A DNA stretch of 64,000 nt from Zonotrichia leucophrys gambelii (taxonomy: Eukaryota > Chordata > Aves > Passeriformes > Passerellidae), in assembly GCF_028769735.1 (NCBI RefSeq), contig NC_088179.1, positions 5,898,001 to 5,962,000 on the forward strand, read 5' to 3'. The notes beneath the pieces were generated by a model that saw only the letters and a program-made list of their open reading frames with translations, was not told the DNA's origin and ran no database searches. Position 1 is the first letter of the stretch, and every line of letters begins with the position of its first letter. This document shows positions 26,518 to 61,570 of the stretch, piece after piece. A program made the position numbers and the translations under genes.

Positions 26518-26557
<40 letters not shown>

Positions 26558-27599
26558 CTATGAGCTCTCCTTTCCCAAGCACTGCTTTCTTCTGTTTTCA
26601 TTTGGGCTTGAAATAGGGCTGTTTTATCACAACTACAGCACTTGGATTATTAAAGCACAAGTAGATCAGACCTGTAAACTATAAACACAAAGTACAACTT
26701 AGAGTGATCTTTGCTTTCATTCTGGTTAATAAAAATTCAACAGAGCAGCCAGCCCTCCAAGGCATCATTTACACCATTTTTATAAACTCTCAGAACATGC
26801 TGTTTACAAGCAAATGGCAGAGTATTACCACTAGTTTGGGGGGGTTTGTAACATTATATAATAAATGCCAGAAGAGCTGTAGTGATCCAGCACATCAGCT
26901 GTAACAATAAAGGTTATATAAAAGCAGCAGTAAAGGTTGCTTTTAGTGAAGGACCTTTCTGTACAGGTAAATCAATTCCTAAAATTCTGTACCTGTTCCA
27001 GAGCAGGGAAAGAGCTGTAGCCATTCTGCCCAGAGACTGACTTTTAAAGGCCAAGAGACATAAAGGGGAGATTATAGAGATATAAATAAGGATATAACAA
27101 TGTATAGATAAGAATCTTCTCTGTCCCTTAAATAACATTTTACAGCAACATATACACGTTGTTACATTAGAAACTATGTTTCTCCCCACTACCTCTCAGC
27201 TCTTTACAGTGGCATTATTGCTGTGAGCTGAGGGGCTGGTGGGAAGTGATGCCTGAGAGGACCAGAGGGACAGAGCTTGGCTGGGTCACACATTAAATCC
27301 CAGTGTTGTCCCAGGATAGGTTCTTTCACTCAGTGTACAAGATGCCAATCCAACACTGAGTCAAGGTATTTGATTTATTTACATTTCTGCACAGAAAGGA
27401 GGCTGGGTGGTAAATCCACAAAGCCAGCACAACTATCAAAACTTTTCACTATTTATATGTTTTAGCAAGGTATTGATGTTCACTGGCTGCAGGTTACATA
27501 GTTCTCTTATTTAGTGGTCTGTCTTCTACTGATTAATGATTCCCTCATTTCTTATTTTAATTAGCCCAGTGTTTATCTTCTTTGGGTTGGTGGTTTCTT
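25969..27599. other. Intergenic DNA with a long poly-T run
   Basis: No gene is visible. It contains a 35-T homopolymer at 26523-26557. Other frames are short and unremarkable. Confidence 0.45.
26523..26557. repeat. 35-base poly-T run
   Basis: An uninterrupted homopolymer. It could be the A-tail of a retroposed sequence on the minus strand or a simple expansion. I could not see a matching processed pseudogene beside it. Confidence 0.9.
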
Positions 27600-27633
27600 G
27601 GGTCAGTGGTCTGTGAGTCACTGGTCATGACCT
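27600..27633. promoter_or_regulatory. Candidate nuclear-receptor half-site cluster
   Basis: GGGTCA at 27600-27605, GAGTCA at 27615-27620 and the palindrome TGGTCATGACCT at 27622-27633 occur within 34 bases, about 530 bp upstream of the EHHADH start codon. The palindrome differs by one base from the classic inverted AGGTCA repeat without spacer bound by thyroid hormone and retinoid receptors. EHHADH is a known PPAR-alpha target gene, but this is not the usual DR1 arrangement. Function is inference. Confidence 0.3.
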
Positions 27634-28014
27634 GCCCCTGCCAGAATTACCTTTCACCCAGCTGGGGCTGATTTCAGTACAAATTGCTGGGTTGGCTTTA
27701 TCAGTTTTTTCCTTATTTTTGGGGTCTTGCCAAATGTCCTTGTGGCCTCGAAGTTCTGCATTCTGTGTGCCCACTCTCAGTGGCACATCACACACATCCT
27801 TCTTCCCGAGCATTGTCAGTGTCTGCCCTAGGACTGAAATCATTGAAACGTGGAGCCCTAGACCTTAACAAGGCAATTCTACCTTTAAAGGAATTTCTTT
27901 CCAACACCTGGACATCACTTAAAGCTTGTGAATCGCTGCTTCACGAGTGAAATCTCCTTTCTTGTTACAAAGATCAAAGATTAATGAACATCCTCTCTCA
28001 GGAAAAATGTCCAT

Positions 28015-28161
28015 ATTCCGGGTTTTGCCGCCCCAGCAGAGGCGGCTCTGTGCAGGCCGGGGCCGGGGCCGGGGCCAGCCCCGCGGTGCCCGGGCGCTGA
28101 GGGCGGGGCGCTGAGGGCGGGGGCTGGCCCGGGGACACGGGGACACGGCGGAGCGCTCGGC
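28015..28161 (+). promoter_or_regulatory. EHHADH: EHHADH CpG-island promoter and 5' UTR
   Basis: GC-rich DNA immediately before the start codon. It has three GGGGCC hexamers in tandem (about 28058-28076), a tandem GCGCTGAGGGCGGGG unit repeated twice (about 28094-28122) that supplies GC boxes, and a duplicated GGGGACACGG. No TATA box is evident. The CpG-rich zone continues through exon 1 to about 28440. The transcription start cannot be fixed from sequence alone. Confidence 0.65.
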
Positions 28162-53001
<24,840 letters not shown>

Positions 53002-54200
53002 TTCCCCTGATGGAGGCTGATCTCCTGAACCCAGTGCTTCAATTGCACTGCCTCCTCCAATAAACCCCAAAGTGCTATGGGCCCATAAACAATGCCACGG
53101 GCCTTCCGAGACCTTTGCAGAAAATGATTTTGGCCAATAATTGATCTCAGTCCCCCACCTGCTGCAGGTCACCAGTGCCTTCATCCAGGCTTCTCTCTGA
53201 GCCCCAGCCTCACCCACTGCTGGGTAAAGGCCTGTCTCATTTTGCACTGGCCATCACAGCTGTGCTCCTCTTCCTGTCTGTCTTTGGGGAAGGCAGCGAG
53301 CAGCATTTACAGCCCACAATGCAAATCATGATTAGAACCAAGAAAATTAGGATCACAGTCTAATCAAGACCTGCTGGATCTATCAAATCCTGTCTTCAAC
53401 CTATTTGCCAGTTTGTTTCAGTTCAGTTTGTGCAGCCACCTCCCCTCAATTCCCTGGCTCTTCTGCAGCCAGCCAACTGGAACCTGCTCCCTTCCTGCTG
53501 CTGGGGGACAGATGGCACAAGGGTGCAGCAGCTTTCAGAGGTAAAGTCAAATGAAGTGGAGAGAGCAGGTCTGGGCAGAGAACAAGGGGCTGTCCCTTGC
53601 TGTCCCCTGGTACTGTCTCTTCTCCCTGCTGCAGTGGAGGCTTGAATAAATGCCAGGAAAGCCACAAATCAGCCTGACTAACCTGCCCTGTGGTGTTGGC
53701 ACATGACTGGCTTTCTGCAACCAGACTCCATCCTCTGTTGCCATTATCCCCACCTGGCTTTGTCCAAGCAGAAACATCTTCTGGCATCCCTTCAAATGTG
53801 TTGCCATCACTCCCTGCATCTTGCTTGACTACAGCAACCAGGTCTTGGGGCCCAGCAGGCTCTAACTGACCACCTTGAAACATGGCCTGGCACTGACCTG
53901 GTTTTCCCATGATCAGAGGGTGCTCTGGGAAGGGCATGGCACCAGAGCTGTGCAGGCAGGGACACTGCTTGCAGGCAGGCAGGGAGGTGGCAGATCTCTA
54001 GCAAAGGGCAGAGCAGACTGAGAAGGAGCCAAACTAGCTCCAGGCTTGATGTTTTTGGACAAAGTCTCCCATTTCACACATCTAGTGAATGTATCTTCCA
54101 GCCTGGTGTGGGGAATAGGTTGGTCTGTATTCCCTTCTGAGGTACACTGAATGTTTAACTTTTGATTTTAATTTAATAAAACTGCTTTGATTATCTAATG
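53002..54200 (+). terminator. EHHADH: EHHADH 3' UTR with three candidate poly(A) signals
   Basis: AATAAA occurs at 53059-53064 (58 nt after the stop), 53645-53650 (followed within about 45 nt by a GT-rich TGTGGTGTTGGC) and 54175-54180 (in AT-rich DNA, followed by TAGTGTCATGTG). The second has the best downstream element. Which one is used cannot be decided from sequence. Confidence 0.5.
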
Positions 54201-57200
54201 ACAGATTATATAGTGTCATGTGAAAGAGTGGGGGAAAATGCCAACGTGCTTGGGTTTTGTTTTTTCCCCATCCCTTCTTTACATGATGGAATTAGATAAT
54301 TTTCCTGTTTCTGGAGGAGTTTGTGTTTGAAAAGGGTGCATGCCTCTTTTGTCTAAATACATTTTGTTTTGCCCTTGGTCTACTTTTGTCCACCAGTGGG
54401 TGAGGGAGCAAAAGTGAGGGCAGGAAACCCATCAGGAGTTACAAGCCAAACCAAATGCCTGGTTCCAGGGAGGGCGTTTCTCCAGGACTGGAGGAGGAGT
54501 CACTTTAGCCCCAGCAAATTGGGGCAGTTTGCCCCTAATCACTTGTGTGCCACAGCTGAGAGCAATCCAGCTTGGCTCAGAGGTGACGCTTCCACACGAG
54601 CAGGCTCTGTGTGACACATTACTCAACAGCCCTGGCTGTGCTGGCAGCTGCTCTGTCATCCCCAGACAGCTCTGGACAATGCCCTGCCCAGGCTCACCTC
54701 CCTTCTCCTGTGCCTCGTGCCGTGGTGCTCACCCGCACTGGGGATCAGCTGGGAAAGGGCAATTCCCTTGCGGCAGAGGCTGTGGAGCAGAGGACGTGCC
54801 CTTCCTCTGGAACTGCAGTGTTATCCCAAGATAACACCAGCTTCTATCCTGGGGCTGAAATGCTTCTCATCACCTGCAGCACCTGTGTGCTGGTGCCTTT
54901 GAGGGGTCTGTTTCCCTCATCAGCAATTGCTGAGGACAGAGGTTGTTCACACCAGTAATGTCCCTCCTGACGGAAGTTCATTTGTAAATTCGCATCGACC
55001 AGAGCAGCCCAGCATCGATCGTTCTGTCTGCCTGACGTCCCCACGAGCAGCGGTGACACTGCTGCCGCCGCGAGGTCGCGTTGCCAGCTCCGGAGGGCGG
55101 GGGCAGAGCCGGGAGCCCCGGCCTCTGGCCTGCTCCGCACACCAAGGGCAACCGCAGCTGCCTGACCCTCAGCCCTGCAGGGCAGCCCCATCCACAGCCC
55201 TTGGTGCCTGCTGACAAGCGGCCCAAGCAGGAGCCCCCAGCCTGTTCTGGGCTTCTTTGGTGGATTGTTAACAGCCTTGCACAGTCCCCATCAGCTCAAA
55301 TGTGCAGTGATGCCAGAAATACACCCATGAGTGAAATGTTTCTTCATTTAACAGGAGAGAACGCAGCCCCATGCAGAAGAGAACTTGATAACCACTTGGT
55401 ACAGGATTCGTTTTCCCACCTGTCTTTTTAAAACAGTTAACCATTTTCACTCAGTAGGAGAATATCTATTAAAAATGTTTTCCAGGTAAAACCATCCCTA
55501 CAGGTGAGGAATGTCCCCAGCTCTGCACACTTGCTGCATGTCTGACTATTCCAAGCTATCCATGAGGCGAGGTTACGCAGTTCTCTGGCATGGTGAGGCT
55601 GTGGTGACACACAATGTGAGCTGGCTCCAGTCCCTCCTTAATCCTTGGGCTCTGCTTTTGCTTTCATGTGGTGTCTGGCTGCATGTCTGTGCTTTCTGCA
55701 CAGCAGGGTGCTTGCTTTCAGTCTGACGAGATTCGGTGTCGGCCTGCAAGCACCCGTGGCCTCTCTCATGCAGCTGCAGGATTGTTGGATATCTTTAATT
55801 AAGTCAGTGAACTCTGCCAGTGCAGCAGATGCCTCCATTAACTGCTCAGCCACAGGCATTGTGCAAAACAGCAGCGAATGGGAGTGCACCAAAGGGGAGG
55901 ATTGCCTTAGCTTTGATCAGTCCCCTGCAGCACTGGCCCTTCAAAGGGAGGCAGAGAGCTCCCTGCCTGAGGCTGCTCCGAAGTGCAATCCCGCAGCGCA
56001 CGCCCAAATTGGATGGGGCACTTGGGTCTTGCCAGAAACACCTACCTCTCCTTCTGTAACCCACACTTGACCTTCCTTCTTTATTTCTTTTGAACAGAAA
56101 GTGATCTGACAGCCCAGGCTGGTTTGAGAGCAGTTCTGGAGGTGAGACAGTGCTGGAGAGGAAGGACTTCATGCCAGCAGGTAGAAGTGCCAGTTCTCCT
56201 TGGGCCATGGTTCTCTTGGGAGCTGAGCTGCATCCCTCATTTGGTGCTGGCAGGCTCCAGGGAACAGGAGGACATCAGGACAGTGTCAAACAGACACCTG
56301 GATTTGCAATCAGTTTCTCCTCTGCTTGCAAAGAGCTGAGCAAGGTCCTAAATGTTTGCAGATTTCAGTGGGATTTCTGCAAAACGAAGGCAGATAAGCC
56401 TCCAGGAGTGTAATAACACTCTCTTTCCATTGTAATAAACACTGGAGACATTTAAAATGCACAGGGCTGTGAAGGTCTCCCACTCCTGACCACTGCCAAG
56501 GGAGGCTCAAAGCCCCTGCTCAGTGCAACTGGGCACCCATCTCCTCCCAGACAGGCTGAGCTTAATGGTGTAGCCATGCCAGATCTGAGAAGGTGAGGGC
56601 ACAGCTGGGACACAGTCCTGTGGCACTGAGGAGGAGATCATGGATGAGCAGGAAGGGCAGCACTGGGATGAGCAGCACTGCAGAGACCAGGGATCCCAGT
56701 CAGAGGTGGTTCAAAGCCTCAGTGCAAATCTGTGCTCTGCGGTTATGACCCATATCCCTTGGTCTGACACATAAAGTGTGGAGCTGATCACAGCCAGACA
56801 ACAGCAACTTGGCTGTTCTTAAGCCCTTCTTATTGGCAAGAAGCAAATGGTTCTCTCAGCACACCCTCAGGAGAGTGTACAGGATGGGGACACCTCTGGG
56901 ATCTATCCAGCAACAAGACCTCATATGAACTGTCTGGGAATATTCTGGAGAACACAGAAAAATAAGTATGTTTTGACTGTTTCTGACACAGATCTATTGG
57001 GTATTGTACAAAGATAAGGGACTATGGAAATGACCATTTGGTTTCTGTTCTAACAGAAAGCTGACTTCAACTCCCAGTGCTGAGCAGAGCAGCAATAAAA
57101 CTGCAATTTTCTTTCAGACATAGCAGGGAAACAAGTCCACCACCACACTTAGGAAACAAATAATGTAGTCAGGGCTCTAGATAAATCCAAACTTGAATTT

Positions 57201-57540
57201 TGGCCTAAAGATATAATTGTTGGGAAATAACAATACACTTTCATATGTTTATTAACCAAAATGATATCTATTGATTATTTTACAAAATGAAAGACAAAGT
57301 TTATCAGTTTGTTGTTTTTTTTTTTAAATCATTGTGTGCTTAGAAAAAAAATGGGTTTCTGAATTAGATTAAGTAGCATGATGAAAAAAAACAACTAAAA
57401 CCTGCCTGTGCTGTGGGCCACGTGTGCAAGCAGCTCAGTGTCCTGCTCCGTTGGCTCTGGCACTGCAAGGGTGATCTGTGTGCACCTGTCTCACAGACTA
57501 GCAAAGAGCTGCATGCCCGGAGCGCCCCAGGTCGCTGCTT
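54201..57540. other. EHHADH-C3orf70 intergenic DNA
   Basis: No gene is recognised. A small CpG-rich patch lies at about 54980-55130, including a CRE-like TGACGTCC. Short poly-A/T tracts occur near 57317-57390. Open frames (up to 141 codons at 55645-56070) overlap others on the opposite strand and look like chance. Confidence 0.45.
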
Positions 57541-57896
57541 GTAATCGGGGCTGCTTGCCTGCTGCCCACACTCCCCGGAGCCTGCTACGCAGTGCCAGAG
57601 TGCCCGGATCCCATTTATCAATCCGCTGGTGTCTGGACAGGAGCTCCACATGGCCGGGGGAGTGCTCGGGGCAGCCTGGCAGCCGGCCCGCAGCCCTGCT
57701 GGGAGCCGGGCTCACTCTCCCGGGGCTGGCGGCCGCTCCCGCCCGTGCGCTCCGGCCGCTGCGAGCGCCTCGGGAAAGCAGGGAGATCTCACAGCGGCCC
57801 TCAGCTGCCGGCAGCGCCCTCGGGCACTGGCCCGGGCTCAGCCCGCCTCGCAGGGCACCCCACGGGGCACCCTCCCACCCAGCCAGGGGACACAGC

Positions 57897-58330
57897 CATG
57901 AGGGGTACGGCCATCGCGGGGTACGGCCCCGAGGGGCACAGCCATGAGGGGCACAACTATGAGGGGTACGGCTATGAGGGGCACAGCTGTGAGGGGCACA
58001 GCCTTGAGGGGCACAGCCTTGAGGGGCACAACTATGAGGGGTACGACCATGAGGGGCACAACTATGAGGGGTACGACCATGAGGGGCACAGCTGTGAGGG
58101 CACAGCCTTGAGGGGCACAGCTGTGAGGGGCACAACTATGAGGGGTACGGCTATGAGGGGCACAGCTGTGAGGGCACAGCCTTGAGGGGCACAGCTGTGA
58201 GGGGCATAGCCTTGAGGGGCACAGCCTTGAGGGGCACAACTATGAGGGGTACGACCATGAGGGGCACAGCTGTGAGGGCACAGCCTTGAGGGGCACAGCT
58301 GTGAGGGGACAGCCATGACGGGTACGGCCA
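57897..58330. repeat. GC-rich minisatellite, mixed 15- and 14-bp units
   Basis: About 28 to 30 tandem copies of GAGGGGCACAGCTAT-like units. Variant positions (CACAGC/CACAAC/TACGGC/TACGAC and TAT/TGT/CTT/CAT) form higher-order groups, for example the pair 'CACAACTAT + TACGACCAT' repeated. Several units lack one G (GAGGGCACAGCCTT, 14 bp), which shifts the reading frame. Degenerate copies continue to about 58430. Both strands have long spurious open frames here (up to 214 codons). Confidence 0.9.
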
Positions 58331-58601
58331 TCGAGGGACACGGCCGCCAGGGCACATCGCCATCGAGGGCATGACCGTCGTGGACACAGCTATGAGGGGC
58401 CACGGTCACGGCAGGGCACGGTCATCGAGGGACAGAGCCATCGTAAGGTATGGCGATCGGGGGACAGCGCCACCGGGGTACCGCGGGCGGTGCTGCGGGA
58501 CCGGGGCGGGGCAGGGCGGGGCGAGGCGGGCTGCCGGGCCCTGCCCGCGGCGCTGCCCCCGCGGCGCTGGGCGGGCGGGCGGTCCCCGCTGCGGCTCGGC
58601 G

Positions 58602-58665
58602 CCTTCTCCTCCTCCTTCTCCTCCTCCTCGTCCTCAACCTCCTCCTCCTCCTTCTCCTCCTCCTC
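58602..58665 (+). repeat. CCT/CTT polypyrimidine tract
   Basis: About 64 bases made almost only of CCT and CTT triplets, ending some 40 bases before the C3orf70 start codon, so probably in the 5' UTR or core promoter. On the opposite strand it reads as a GAG/GAA repeat and creates a glutamate-rich false frame. Confidence 0.85.
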
Positions 58666-58707
58666 TGGCCGCTGCGGCGCGGGGGCTGCGGGCGGAGCGG
58701 CGGCGCC

Positions 58708-58882
58708 ATGAGCGGGGCGGCGGCGGCGAAGAGCGAGAAGCTGGACGAGGCTCAGGCGCTCGCCCGCAGCTGCGCGGGCAGACCCGACTTCCAGCCCTGC
58801 GACGGGCTCTCGCTCTGCGCCACCCACAGCCACGGCCGCTGCTTCCGCCTGCACTGGTGCTGCCACCTGGGATGGTGCCACT
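58708..58882 (+). CDS. C3orf70: C3orf70 coding exon 1 (UPF0524 family), partial gene
   Basis: Encodes 58 residues plus one base: MSGAAAAKSE, then KLDEAQALARSC, then PDFQPCDGLSLCATHSHG and the Cys/His-rich HWCCHLGWCH. This matches the N-terminus of vertebrate C3orf70 almost residue for residue after the variable alanine stretch. The exon ends at CACT|GTGAGT, phase 1; reading through the donor gives only two more codons and a stop, which supports splicing. The start has G at -3. C3orf70 is a small conserved vertebrate protein without a known enzyme activity; zebrafish work links it to neural development. Exon 2 (the rest of the protein) is not in the window. It lies downstream of EHHADH in the same orientation, as in other vertebrates. 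Confidence 0.93.
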
Positions 58883-60049
58883 GTGAGTGAGGGGGCGAGG
58901 GAGCGGGCGGGGGGTGCGCGATCCTGGCCGTCCCGAGCGCCCTGTCGGTCCCCGCGCACTGCTTCACCGCCCGTCCCGTTCTGTCCGTCCCGTCCCGCGG
59001 CCAGGTGCAGCCCGCTCCCGGAGCTGTCCGTGCCCAGGCGGCCCCAGTGGGACCCTGACCTCGGGTGCTGCCTCCGTAGGAGCGGCAGCGGCGATGCCCG
59101 GAGAGTTCTCTCGGGGCCTGGAGTCCCGGTGCCCCTCTCCCCCTGAGCCGGCTGGCGGGCTGTGGCACCGCTGTCCTCCGCACCAGCCACTTCGTTCTCG
59201 GTGCTTTTTACAAGCCTAAACCCCTTTGAGCAGAGAGGTAACTGCTTTAGGCTATATATAGCAGAGAGCTTCAAAATCCAGTATTGAGCCAACTCTGGTG
59301 AAAAGGCGCCCAACGACTTTAATATCAGTATTCAAGATCCTGATGTATCTAATCATGGAGGCTGAGATTGAACTGTGGATGTCCAAACATAGTTTGATGA
59401 ATAATTAATCACGTAGAGCCTTGAACAGCAGGCTTTCCCAGCAGCGTGTTGATGCGAGGTCAGGAAATGGTGATGGAGAAATGTACTTGGGTCGTGTTGT
59501 GTTCTGGAGATCTTAAAGCTTGGATGGTTCAAGGTTATCACTGGACCCTTATGTGAGGGTTACTTGGTGCTGCTGAGTGTCCATGGACTCCTGATATCCC
59601 ATTCTCCTTTAAATCCATTGCCATTGCCATCTCTCCTTGCAATTTAGTCACCTTCACGGATTCCCCTTCACACAGACTTTTTGCAAATTTTGTTTCACAG
59701 GGAAAGGGGGCTGCCCCAAAATCTAGCTTTTGTTTGGATGCAAACTTCTATATCAATTAAATATGCATTTCAGGAATTTTGCTTTGATTTGGGATTAATT
59801 TGAAAGCCGTTCAGGGCAAAAGGTTTTCTTCTGTCTGTGCCCTGAGTACTGTGTGGCACAACAGGCTGGGTGAGAAGGTGCCACAGTCACCTGTTGCACA
59901 GGGATGGAGACACTGGTGTTTCATCAGTAACACAAAGGTTCTGACCTAGATTCTTCCCAACATTTCCCTGGCCTCAGTTATTTGTGGCCACCATCAAGAT
60001 ATAAAAGCTTATGAGCGCTCTGGATCAGAGCTCAGAGTGGTGCTTATAA

Positions 60050-60735
60050 ACTAGAGATGTTACCCCAAATCATCTGGGATGGGGAAGTCAAACATGGAAC
60101 TGGAACATCTGAAGAAGCAATTCCAGAGAGGAATCTGGGGATTAGGATGGATCACAAACTGCTTTGCCTCAGCAGCAGGAGGTCTGTGACAGAAAAGCCA
60201 AACCCAGAACCCCAACCTTCGCCTTGGGATGCATTACCAGGAGCATGGCAAGCGTGCAATTTAATTAGTCTCTTCAGCTCAGTGATGAGGAAACCAGGCT
60301 GATGGGCTGAGCTTTGAGCACTGCACTTTATAGAGCTGTAGGAGAACTGGGGAGGAGATCACAAGAGATCAGCTTAGAAAAATGCACTTTACAAGGGGGT
60401 GCAAAAGAAAGGGTTGTTTGGGCTGTAAAAGATTGAGGGAGGGAGAAAGGAAGGGCTGATGAGCTTTGCAAAGTGTAAGGTGGCCTTGCAGAGCAGCTTG
60501 TTCTGCACAGAGGTGGCAGATAACCAGGAATCTCTTACCTGTGACCAGGAGAGTTCAGGTTCTTATGGGAAAATATCAAAACTAGAAAGAGAAATGCAGC
60601 AGGGGAACAGAGTACTTGAGAAGGTGAAGAGTCACAGTCCTTCAGAGAAGGCTTAGACTGGTGTCTCTTAGGCATTACATGGAGCTGCTTCCCTCTTGGA
60701 AAGACCACTTGAGATCCCATCCAACCCTTTGCTTC
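60050..60735 (+). repeat. Old, diverged CR1-like LINE
   Basis: Sense-strand matches to the CR1 3' region can be followed in order but with many changes: GGAATCTGGGGATTAGGATG near 60130, TGGGATGCATTACCAGGAGC near 60225, and an end-like GATCCCATCCAACCCTTTG near 60713. Divergence is much greater than for the other CR1 pieces in the window. Confidence 0.5.
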
Positions 60736-61504
60736 TGTCTGGCAATTATAAGATTTAAAAATAGTCATAGCATTTGCAAGAAGTACAGGCTTCCTTCTCA
60801 ATTCCTCCTTTATGGCTAAGGAAAAGTTGAGATACTTTTGCTTCAAGAAGCCAGGATTCTAAATGGAGGATTTTAAAGGAAGTCACACACTTCACTGCCT
60901 TGTTTAATCTTCTGAAAGCCATGGTGAAGCATGCTCCCTTCTTGCCCCTCATTTCCTAATGCAAATTTCAGAGCTAAGGATCTCTTTGTATCCTGTTCCT
61001 GTGGAATGAGTTGAGTTGGACTTAAAAGGGGTAAGAATGAGGTCTGTAATGGGAAATTGTATAGAGGTCAGAGATGTAATTAAACAGTATTGGGAGTTAC
61101 CTTGCATAAACGCAGTGCTGCAATACTGACTTGGGAGTCCTCAGAGGGTTCTTGAAAGTGCTTTTCTGTGACTCTTAAGAGCTGTATTGGGGAACAGGAA
61201 ACTCTACATCAATTAAAAGGGCCATTGAAGTATTATTTTCCATCAGTGGCCAAGGTCCTCGAGAATGTCAACTCAGTTAAAGTGCACTTACAGTGAGAAA
61301 TTACAAAAACTCACCATGCCATGATGAGTAGGTTGTCTCCTCATGTGTATTCAGGATCACATCTGCTTACTTCAGTGACAGGAGCAATTTAGCGTTGCAG
61401 AGCCACTTGGCTCTGGAAGGAATAATTGAGAAAGGGCCCAGCCTGAATCCCCAAAGCCCTTGTGGTTGGCATGCTCGGAAGGGAGCAGTACCGGACGCGC
61501 TGTC

Positions 61505-61570
61505 TTTGCCTCCGGTGTTCCTCTGTCTGTAAAATGGCAATAATAGCTGCCAGGGAGATCAGAGACTGGC
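61505..61570 (+). repeat. MIR-like (CORE-SINE) relic
   Basis: GTTCCTCTGTCTGTAAAATG followed by GCAATAATAGCTGCCAGG matches the best-known part of the MIR consensus (…tcatctgtaaaatgggaataata…), preceded by a TTTGCCTC block. MIR is an ancient amniote tRNA-derived SINE. Only about 65 bases are recognisable. Confidence 0.6.

Larger units (their letters stand above)
57541..59130 (+). promoter_or_regulatory. C3orf70: C3orf70 CpG island and 5' UTR
   Basis: Strongly CpG-rich from about 57,540 to 59,130, spanning the first coding exon of C3orf70. It contains a large GC-rich minisatellite (57897-58330) and a CCT-repeat tract (58602-58665) directly before the start codon. Multiple GC boxes (for example GGGGCGGGGCAGGGCGGGG near 58503) and no obvious TATA box are consistent with a broad CpG promoter. 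Confidence 0.7.

Noticed and set aside
57491..58239. Long open frames on both strands (197-214 codons) with five-residue repeats
   Set aside because: They follow from the 15-bp minisatellite. Several 14-bp units shift the frame within the array, so no coding constraint is kept, and both strands are open at once.
57897..58330. CRISPR-like array
   Set aside because: The units are contiguous 14-15 bp repeats without unique spacers, in a vertebrate CpG island.
58883..58890. C3orf70 as a 60-residue protein ending at the in-frame TGA
   Set aside because: The stop lies within a consensus GTGAGT donor, and family members continue past this point after splicing.
58390..59313. 307-codon minus-strand open frame with glutamate-rich tract
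   Set aside because: It is antisense to C3orf70 exon 1 and the CCT tract. The glutamates are the reverse complement of the pyrimidine repeat, and high GC content removes stops.
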